Below are positions 13,898 through 19,265 of a stretch of DNA of 19,265 nt, in pieces. Every line of letters begins with the position of its first letter. The first letter of the stretch is position 1. The stretch spans positions 1 to 19,265 of the forward strand of contig CBFGSX010000017.1 of assembly GCA_965651535.1 (NCBI GenBank), read 5' to 3'. The notes below the pieces were generated by a model. It was not told where the DNA came from. It ran no database searches and saw nothing but the letters and a program-made list of their open reading frames with translations. Origin of the DNA: JAQGJA01 sp965651535 (GTDB taxonomy: Bacteria > Pseudomonadota > Alphaproteobacteria > Micavibrionales > SZUA-601). Both the position numbers and the translations under genes were made by a program.

Positions 13898-14821
13898 TTA
13901 GAAATATCCCGGAGGCGTTTTGACCGCCACGCCGCGCGCGATCAGCTGTTTTTGCACCCATTCGGGAAAATCGCTGGCCACCGCATAAAGCCGGTTGGTC
14001 CATGCCAGTTCCGCTACCGTATCCACCAATAACGTGTTTTCCGTCGGATGCGGTTCGCCCGCCGTCCAGAGAATAATTTTGGCCTTCGGATAATGATGCT
14101 CGAGCACGTTCAGTGCGCCGAGCGTGACGCTGCCGCGCTCGAGATTGAAGAAATCCGGTTCGATCTCGCGCACATCCGAGCGCTCGACCACCGACGGATC
14201 GAACGGAATGTAATACGCATCCGGCTCGGCATTGGGCCAGTTCGGATACATCTGGGCCATGGGCTGACCAACCAGCGTGAACAGCGCACCGATCTTGAAA
14301 CGGTGCCCCGTATTGATCCGCAACTGCCGCAACGCCGGCAGGTTGAAGCTGGAAAACACGATCTGTTGCGGCGTGACCAGTTTCTGCTGCACGGCTTTTT
14401 CCACCGTGCGGACGGCGACATCGGCCGTATTCGGGCCTTTGAGTTCGAGATTGAGGACGCGGCCCGGGAATTGCGGCATCATGGCAAGCAGATCCCACAG
14501 CCTGGGCAAAGGCTGCCCGTCTTTGAGCCGGAAAGCCCCCAACGCCGCATCGTCCGTCTGATAGATCAGCCTGTCCCCCAGCGTCGCGCGGCTGGCGTCG
14601 TCCAGATGATGCCCCATTTCATATTTGACGATCCCGTCGAACAAAGTGTCGTGGATCAGATAGGGCGTGCCCTGTTTCGATTGCACCACGTCGCATTCAA
14701 GGCCCATCGTCGCACGCAAGGCGAACGCATATGCCGCCACGCTGTTTTCATGCGGCGGGCGCGTATAGCTCGGATGGCGGTGGTGGCGGTGGCCGCGATG
14801 GCCCCAGACCATGATAGACAT
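13898..14821 (-). CDS. Glycerophosphodiester phosphodiesterase family protein
   Basis: A 307-residue TIM-barrel enzyme of the GDPD family, which hydrolyses glycerophosphodiesters to glycerol-3-phosphate and an alcohol. Catalytic and metal residues are in place: H8-R9 (GHRG), E25 in HENS, E42 and D44 in LECDV, H57 in IHD, and E126/K128 in NLELKG. No signal peptide is seen, so it should be cytoplasmic. Between HRG and HENS lies an unusual His/Arg-rich stretch HRHHRHPSYTRPP. An in-frame ATG at 14812 (residue 4) is a possible alternative start, and no strong Shine-Dalgarno sequence helps to choose. It is divergent from xthA with a 34-nt gap. The substrate is not defined by sequence; related enzymes can act on other phosphodiesters. 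Confidence 0.9.
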   Translation of the reverse strand: MSIMVWGHRGHRHHRHPSYTRPPHENSVAAYAFALRATMGLECDVVQSKQGTPYLIHDTLFDGIVKYEMGHHLDDASRATLGDRLIYQTDDAALGAFRLKDGQPLPRLWDLLAMMPQFPGRVLNLELKGPNTADVAVRTVEKAVQQKLVTPQQIVFSSFNLPALRQLRINTGHRFKIGALFTLVGQPMAQMYPNWPNAEPDAYYIPFDPSVVERSDVREIEPDFFNLERGSVTLGALNVLEHHYPKAKIILWTAGEPHPTENTLLVDTVAELAWTNRLYAVASDFPEWVQKQLIARGVAVKTPPGYF

Positions 14822-14849
14822 TGGCCAAACCCGTGTGAGCGGTTAGAAT
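14821..14849 (+). promoter_or_regulatory. Putative xthA promoter, predicted leaderless start
   Basis: TTGGCC (14821-14826) and TAGAAT (14844-14849) are 17 nt apart. The -10 ends 6 nt before the xthA ATG at 14856, which would place the transcript start on the start codon. No Shine-Dalgarno sequence is visible. Confidence 0.4.
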
Positions 14850-14855
14850 GCGGGC

Positions 14856-15623
14856 ATGATAACAATCGCTTCCTGGAACATCAATTCGATAAAGGCCCGG
14901 ATCGCCCCGGTTTCGGCCTGGCTCGAGACCCACAAGCCCGATTTCCTGCTGATGCAGGAGATAAAATGCGTCTCGGAGGCCTTTCCCGCCGCCGCCTTCG
15001 AGGAAATGGGCTATCACGCCACCGTTCACGGGATGCCGACCTATCACGGCGTGGCCACCTTGTCCCGCCATCCGGTCGAGGTCGTTTCCCGCGAGCTGGT
15101 GCCCGGCGACCCTCAGGCGCGGTTTCTGGATGTGGCCTTTGGCGACTGGCACGTCATCAATATCTACGCCCCGAACGGCAACCCGATAGGAACGGATAAA
15201 TTCGAGTATAAATTAAGTTGGTTGAATCATTTATGCGACTATCTTGAGAAACTGCTTTCAGACCGGGTGAAATTCGTCATCGGCGGGGATTTCAACATCA
15301 TCCCCGAGGATATCGACGCCAAAGACCCCTCGCACTGGCTCGGGGACGCGCTCTTTCAGCCCCAATCGCGTGATATGTGGAAAAGATTGTGTTACATGGG
15401 TTTAATAGATGCTTTTCGTGCAAAACATCCGCAAGAAAAAGCCTATACGTTCTGGGATTACCAGCAAGGCGCGTGGAACCGCAATGACGGCATCCGCATC
15501 GATCATTTTCTGTTATCGCCTAAAGCCGCCGACCGCCTGCAAAAATGCTGGATCGACCGGGAACCGCGCGGCGGCGAAAAACCCTCGGATCATACACCCG
15601 TTCTGGTGACGCTCGCGGACTAG
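14856..15623 (+). CDS. xthA: Exodeoxyribonuclease III (AP endonuclease)
   Basis: A 255-residue DNA repair enzyme of the exonuclease/endonuclease/phosphatase fold; it cuts at abasic sites and trims 3' ends. Catalytic motifs are complete: SWNINS (N8), LMQEIK (E35), NIYAPNG, GGDFNIIP (Asp/Asn pair), RIDHFLLS and SDHTPV at the end. Length is close to E. coli Xth (268). In several alphaproteobacteria xthA sits directly beside erpA and dgt; here the methyltransferase and GDPD genes lie in between. A segment around 15200-15420 is richer in A/T codons than its surroundings, but motifs there are intact. Its TAG overlaps the stop of the convergent PH-domain gene (shared CTA). Confidence 0.97.
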   Translation: MITIASWNINSIKARIAPVSAWLETHKPDFLLMQEIKCVSEAFPAAAFEEMGYHATVHGMPTYHGVATLSRHPVEVVSRELVPGDPQARFLDVAFGDWHVINIYAPNGNPIGTDKFEYKLSWLNHLCDYLEKLLSDRVKFVIGGDFNIIPEDIDAKDPSHWLGDALFQPQSRDMWKRLCYMGLIDAFRAKHPQEKAYTFWDYQQGAWNRNDGIRIDHFLLSPKAADRLQKCWIDREPRGGEKPSDHTPVLVTLAD

Positions 15624-16261
15624 AAAGCCGCCGCCTCGTCCGCCTGTTCATCGGGAGGGGGTTGCGGCGAAGTCGGTGCCTGAGGCGGCATACCGGTCAT
15701 CGAGCGGGCGCTCTGGATGGCCCGACGAAACCCGATCGGGTCACGCGTGAAACGCGGGAAAAAGATGCTTTCTGCCCCTGTGCCATAAACCTTGACCTGA
15801 CCGTAATCGAAAATCCGGCCTGCAATCCCCTGATTAAGGTCGGCGCTTTCGACATATTCGACGCGCATCTCTTCGACCCGGCGTGAGATCAGCCCCCGCT
15901 TGAGCACCACCCGTCGGTTGGTCACGCCGATCTCCGTGACCTTGCACACCAGAAACGATGCCCCGACCTGAATGACCGCCATCAGGATAAAGATAAAGGC
16001 CGTGACCCGGACGACAACGTTGATGTGACGGAAGGCGCGCATATAATCGCCCACGGCCAGCTCCGCCGCCGCCAGATGAATCTGCCATGGCGGCAGTTTG
16101 ACCATGTCGTAATAGTGATAAATGATGCCCAGAAAAATAATCCCGATGGCGAATGCCACGAAAACAAAAGCCCAAAAACAGGCTACCACCATATACATCC
16201 AGTGATATTCGCTGAGTTTGATGATCTTTTCGCCCGGAGACAGGGATTCTTGTAAATACAT
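15620..16261 (-). CDS. PH-domain (bPH2/DUF304) membrane protein
   Basis: Starting at 16261 the protein has 213 residues. It begins MYLQESLSPGEKI and has two membrane helices (about 21-48 and 83-108). A bacterial PH-like domain follows, with VTEIGVTNRRVVLKRGLISR, then VEYVESADLNQGIAGRIFDYG and VKVYGTGAE. The C-terminal tail is Pro/Gln/Asp-rich. This is the usual layout of DUF304/YdbS-like proteins, whose function is not settled. I prefer 16261 because homologues begin at this point and the likely valS promoter overlaps the alternative start at 16297. That alternative (225 residues) does have an AGGGGGA sequence 7 nt upstream. Convergent with xthA, with overlapping stops, and divergent from valS. 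Confidence 0.85.
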   Translation of the reverse strand: MYLQESLSPGEKIIKLSEYHWMYMVVACFWAFVFVAFAIGIIFLGIIYHYYDMVKLPPWQIHLAAAELAVGDYMRAFRHINVVVRVTAFIFILMAVIQVGASFLVCKVTEIGVTNRRVVLKRGLISRRVEEMRVEYVESADLNQGIAGRIFDYGQVKVYGTGAESIFFPRFTRDPIGFRRAIQSARSMTGMPPQAPTSPQPPPDEQADEAAAF

Positions 16262-16273
16262 AAGGCTACTCGC

Positions 16274-16302
16274 TTGCAGAAATGGCAAACCGACCATAAC
16301 AT
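16274..16302 (+). promoter_or_regulatory. Putative valS promoter
   Basis: TTGCAG (16274-16279) and TAACAT (16297-16302) are 17 nt apart, predicting a start near 16309 and a leader of about 33 nt. No hairpin-rich leader or T-box is seen. It lies in the gap between the divergent PH-domain gene and valS. Consensus match only. Confidence 0.4.
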
Positions 16303-16341
16303 TGTCCCCCTAGTTCCCGCAAGAAACAAGACGATTCGAAA

Positions 16342-18918
16342 ATGACCGACGCGCCCAAAAAGACCCTTGATTTTAACGAAATCGAACAGCGCTGGCCCGC
16401 CCATTGGGAGCAATCCGGCGTGTATCGCTGGGACGCCTCCGCGCCGCGCGAGGAAACCTATGTCATCGATACGCCTCCCCCGACCGTGTCGGGCTATCTG
16501 CATATCGGCCACGCCTATAGCTTTACCCAGACGGATTTCATCGCCCGCTTCCAGCGCATGAGCGGCAAGAATGTATTTTATCCTATGGGCTTCGACGATA
16601 ACGGCCTGCCGACCGAGCGCCTGGTCGAGAAAAACCGCGAGATCAAGGCCGCGCAAACGTCGCGCGAGGAATTCACGAAAATCTGCTACGAGGAAATCGA
16701 AAGCGCCGAGGAAGTCTTCCACAATTTATTCACCAGGCTGGCGCTTAGCGTCGACTGGTCGACCAAATACCAAACCATCAGCGACCATTCGATCAAGACC
16801 TCGCAGATGTCGTTCCTCGACCTTTACAACAAAGGCCATCTCGAACGCGTCAAACAGCCCTCTTTGTGGGATCCCGTCGACCGCACCGCGCTCGCGCAAT
16901 CCGAGATCGACGAAAAGGAACAACAGGGGGTGATGTATCATATCCCCTTCACCGCCGAAACCGGCGAGAAGCTGACCATCGCCACGACGCGCCCCGAATT
17001 GCTGGCCGCCTGCGTCGCGCTGATGTGCCATCCCGATGACGAACGGATGAAGCCCCTGCTCGGCAAAAAAATCTACACCGCGCTGTTTGAAGTCGAAGTT
17101 CCGCTGATCGCCGACGAGCGCGTCGACATGGAAAAAGGCTCGGGCCTTGTCATGTGCTGCACTTTCGGCGACCTCACCGACGTGGATTGGTGGAAGGAAT
17201 ATAAGCTGCCGCTGCGCGATATCGTCGGACAGGACGGGTTGCTGCACAATCTGGACGGCATCGGGGCGGGGGAATGGAAATCGAAAAACCCCGCGCGGGC
17301 GCAAGAAATCGCCGCCGGATTGAAAGGCCAGCACGTGCGCAAGGCGCGCAAATTCATGGTCGAGATACTCAAAGAAGCCGGCCTGCTGCTCAAGGAAGAA
17401 AATATCGTCCAGAACATCCCCTGCGCCGAGCGTTCCGGCTCGCCGCTCGAGATCATCGTCACCTATCAATGGAACGTGAAGCTGCTGGACAAAAAAGAGT
17501 TGCTTTTGAAAAAGGCTGCCGAAGTGACATGGCATCCCGAATATATGCAGCAACGCCTTGTCGACTGGATCACCAATTTGAAATGGGACTGGACGATCTC
17601 GCGCCAGCGTTATTTCGGCGTTCCCCTGCCCGTCTGGTATTCCAAGCGTCCGGGCGAAGAAGGCAAGATCATCATGGCCAGTCCAGACGAGCTGCCGGTC
17701 AATCCTCTGGTGACGCCGCCGCGCGGCTACACCATGGACGAGGTAACACCCGAAAAAGACGTCATGGATACGTGGGCAACCTCGTCGGTCACGCCGCAAC
17801 TGAACAGCCACGGTATCAGCAAAGAACTGGCCATTGATGCGGCGCGCCACGCGAAACTTTTCCCCGCCGATCTGCGTCCGCAGGGCCATGATATTTTGCG
17901 CACATGGGCGTTTTACACCATCGCCAAGGCGGCCATGCACGAAAACTCCATCCCGTGGAAAAATATCGCGGTCAGCGGATGGTGCCTCGCCACGGATGGC
18001 AGCAAAATGTCGAAATCCAAGGGTAATACGATCCGCCCCGAAGATTTGCTTGCCAAATACAGCGCCGACACGATCCGTTACTGGTCGGCGAATTTCCGTC
18101 TGGGCCGCGACACCGCCTATTCCGAGGACACGCTGAAAACCGGCAAACGCCATCTGACGAAAATGTGGAACGCCGCGCGCCTTGTGGAAATGGCGATCAA
18201 AGATTTCACCCCCGCACAAGAAACCGCCAGCGACGCGGTCAAGGCCGGCGCCATCACCGAAGCCTTTGACCTGTGGATTTTGTCGCGCCTGCACGAGACG
18301 ATCACCGCCTGCACCCATTCATTCAATGGCTACGACCATACGGACGCGCTGGCGGCGGCGGAACGATTCTTCTGGGCTGATTTGTGCGACAATTACCTCG
18401 AGCTGGCCAAAGGCCGCCTCTATCGCGAAATCGGCGATGAGGCCGCGTATACTTCCGCACGCACCACGCTGTATTTCGTGCAGAAAACGATCCTGCAACT
18501 TTTTGCACCGTTCTTCCCGTATATGTGTGAGGAATTGTTCGCCGAATTGTATCCGAGCGAATTCAAGACCCAGAAATCCATCCACGCGCGCGACACTTGG
18601 CCCAAGGCTGCCGACACGCCGCTTAATGCCGAAATGCTCGACAAGGGTCAGGCCGCCATCGATATTCTGTCGGCGGTGCGCAAGATGAAATCCGCGCTGA
18701 ACCAGTCCATGCGCCTGCCGATTACGCATCTGACGATTTCATCCTCGCCCGAGAAAAACAGCGCGTGGAAAGATGTCGAAGCCTTCTGGCCCGATCTCAA
18801 GAAAACCATCGTCTGTGAAAACATGGAGTGGAAGGATCAGCCTCTTGCCAACGATAATTCCTTCGACGGCGACGCGGCTTTGTATCGCATTCAGGCGGTA
18901 TTGGGACAAAAAACGTAA
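16342..18918 (+). CDS. valS: Valine--tRNA ligase, archaeal/rickettsial type
   Basis: An 858-residue class I synthetase that charges tRNA-Val. The HIGH motif is at 54-57 in PPPTVSGYLHIGHAYSFTQ, and KMSKS at 555-559 in DGSKMSKSKGN. The CP1 editing domain contains TIATTRPELLAACVAL and later FGDLTDVDWWKEYKLPL. The text after HIGH reads YPMGFDDNGLPTERLVEK, the archaeal-type pattern, where the common bacterial enzyme has PG.DHAGIATQ. TWATSSVTPQ before the KMSKS region also matches archaeal and rickettsial ValRS. It ends at 858 residues with no clear long coiled coil. The frame is intact with all catalytic motifs, so it should be active. It lies next to popZ, where valS usually is in this class, but convergent with it. 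Confidence 0.97.
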   Translation: MTDAPKKTLDFNEIEQRWPAHWEQSGVYRWDASAPREETYVIDTPPPTVSGYLHIGHAYSFTQTDFIARFQRMSGKNVFYPMGFDDNGLPTERLVEKNREIKAAQTSREEFTKICYEEIESAEEVFHNLFTRLALSVDWSTKYQTISDHSIKTSQMSFLDLYNKGHLERVKQPSLWDPVDRTALAQSEIDEKEQQGVMYHIPFTAETGEKLTIATTRPELLAACVALMCHPDDERMKPLLGKKIYTALFEVEVPLIADERVDMEKGSGLVMCCTFGDLTDVDWWKEYKLPLRDIVGQDGLLHNLDGIGAGEWKSKNPARAQEIAAGLKGQHVRKARKFMVEILKEAGLLLKEENIVQNIPCAERSGSPLEIIVTYQWNVKLLDKKELLLKKAAEVTWHPEYMQQRLVDWITNLKWDWTISRQRYFGVPLPVWYSKRPGEEGKIIMASPDELPVNPLVTPPRGYTMDEVTPEKDVMDTWATSSVTPQLNSHGISKELAIDAARHAKLFPADLRPQGHDILRTWAFYTIAKAAMHENSIPWKNIAVSGWCLATDGSKMSKSKGNTIRPEDLLAKYSADTIRYWSANFRLGRDTAYSEDTLKTGKRHLTKMWNAARLVEMAIKDFTPAQETASDAVKAGAITEAFDLWILSRLHETITACTHSFNGYDHTDALAAAERFFWADLCDNYLELAKGRLYREIGDEAAYTSARTTLYFVQKTILQLFAPFFPYMCEELFAELYPSEFKTQKSIHARDTWPKAADTPLNAEMLDKGQAAIDILSAVRKMKSALNQSMRLPITHLTISSSPEKNSAWKDVEAFWPDLKKTIVCENMEWKDQPLANDNSFDGDAALYRIQAVLGQKT

Positions 18919-18987
18919 CCCCGGCCTTGAGCCGGGGTCCTTGAGTAATCTTTCTATCACGCAAGGACCCCGCGTCTAGCGCGGGGT
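18918..18987. repeat. Paired hairpin repeat, ACCCCGGC/ACCCCGCG family, between valS and popZ
   Basis: Hairpin one is ACCCCGGC-CTTGA-GCCGGGGT (18918-18938). Hairpin two is ACCCCGCG-TCTAG-CGCGGGGT (18967-18987). A competing 10-bp pairing, GGGGTCCTTG (18934-18943) with CAAGGACCCC (18962-18971), shows the two halves are inverted to each other. It starts at the last base of the valS stop and ends 9 nt before the popZ stop, so it probably ends transcription from both sides. No long T-tract follows either hairpin. Confidence 0.85.
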
Positions 18988-18996
18988 TGCGCTTTA

Positions 18997-19265
18997 TTAA
19001 AGCCGCTTGGACAATCTTTCCAGCTCGCGCTCGACCATTTTCTGCACAAGGTCGGGCAGATTCTTGTCCATCCATTCCTTGAGCATGGGTCTCAGCATTT
19101 CGCGCACGATGCTTTCGATGGAAATGCCGTCATGCCCCTCATCGGTGATCGGCGTGTGGCGCGCCAGCTTGGCCATTGCTTCGGCGGCGGCATCGGCGGT
19201 GGCATCGGACAGAATTTCATCGGCCATTTTGGGTTCCTCCTGTGCGGGGGGCGGCGGGGCGGGTG
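18997..19265 (-). CDS. popZ: Polar organizing protein PopZ (DUF2497), C-terminal part, truncated by window edge
   Basis: The minus-strand frame stays open to the right edge, so the gene starts outside the window. Visible from the edge is a Pro-rich linker (PAPPPPAQEEPK), then MADEILSDATADAAAEA and the conserved PopZ/DUF2497 C-terminus IESIVREMLRPMLKEWMDKN followed by LPDLVQKMVERELERLSKRL. In Caulobacter this C-terminal helix set drives self-assembly of PopZ into a polar scaffold that tethers the chromosome origin through ParB. An ATG at 19227 preceded by AGGAGG at 8 nt could be an internal start, or the true start if the Pro-rich upstream frame is not coding. I favour the longer partial protein because such a linker is typical of PopZ. 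Convergent with valS. Confidence 0.85.
   Translation of the reverse strand, partial: PAPPPPAQEEPKMADEILSDATADAAAEAMAKLARHTPITDEGHDGISIESIVREMLRPMLKEWMDKNLPDLVQKMVERELERLSKRL

Noticed and set aside
14048..15199. 383-codon plus-strand frame spanning the GDPD-xthA junction
   Set aside because: It is antisense to GDPD and out of frame with xthA. Both genes have intact catalytic motifs.
15200..15420. Possible foreign segment in xthA with A/T-richer codons
   Set aside because: The composition shift is mild, the frame is unbroken, and the GGDFN motif inside it is normal.
16726..18318. 530-codon open frame on the minus strand
   Set aside because: It lies opposite valS, whose motifs are complete. 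Long antisense frames are expected with this codon use.

Overview
The window reads as chromosomal DNA of an alphaproteobacterium. The main evidence is a 15-gene run on the minus strand (195-12526) in an order widely kept in that class: dgt, SPOR-domain protein, nagZ, scpA, scpB, tatA, tatB, tatC, serS, pcm, a LysM/LytM lipoprotein, yajC, secD, secF and an Mth938-domain gene. Divergent erpA, nearby xthA, and a PopZ C-terminal domain next to valS also fit. Two usual members of this neighbourhood, argS (after dgt) and surE (after serS), are absent here. The valyl-tRNA synthetase is of the archaeal/rickettsial type. The order within the class cannot be fixed from this window.

Layout. 1-62 is the 3' tail of an unidentified plus-strand gene. 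63-194 holds a paired hairpin repeat. 195-12526 is the minus-strand block, mostly with 1-8 nt overlaps or very short gaps, so largely one or a few transcripts. It covers dNTP breakdown (dgt), the cell wall (SPOR protein, NagZ, NlpD-like lipoprotein), chromosome condensation (ScpAB), folded-protein export (TatABC), seryl-tRNA synthesis, isoaspartate repair (Pcm) and the Sec accessory complex (YajC-SecD-SecF). 12527-12785 is a divergent regulatory gap with a large inverted repeat. 12786-13892 carries erpA and a membrane-anchored methyltransferase resembling the FAM173 family. 13898-14821 is a glycerophosphodiester phosphodiesterase on the minus strand. 14856-15623 is xthA, whose stop codon overlaps that of a convergent membrane PH-domain protein. 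16342-18918 is valS. The window ends inside popZ, which is convergent with valS.

The most unusual feature is a set of short non-coding repeats of at least four sequence families. Five share one architecture: two imperfect hairpins in inverted orientation separated by a spacer, as in REPIN/BIME elements. One forms the C-terminus of TatB. Another supplies the ribosome-binding-like sequence and most of the signal peptide of the LysM/LytM lipoprotein. Others sit between tatA and tatB, between dgt and erpA, and between valS and popZ; a lone hairpin forms the erpA terminator. No CRISPR array, tRNA, rRNA, transposase or phage gene was seen, and I saw no obvious defence or secondary-metabolite system. 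No gene-free stretch exceeds 300 bases.
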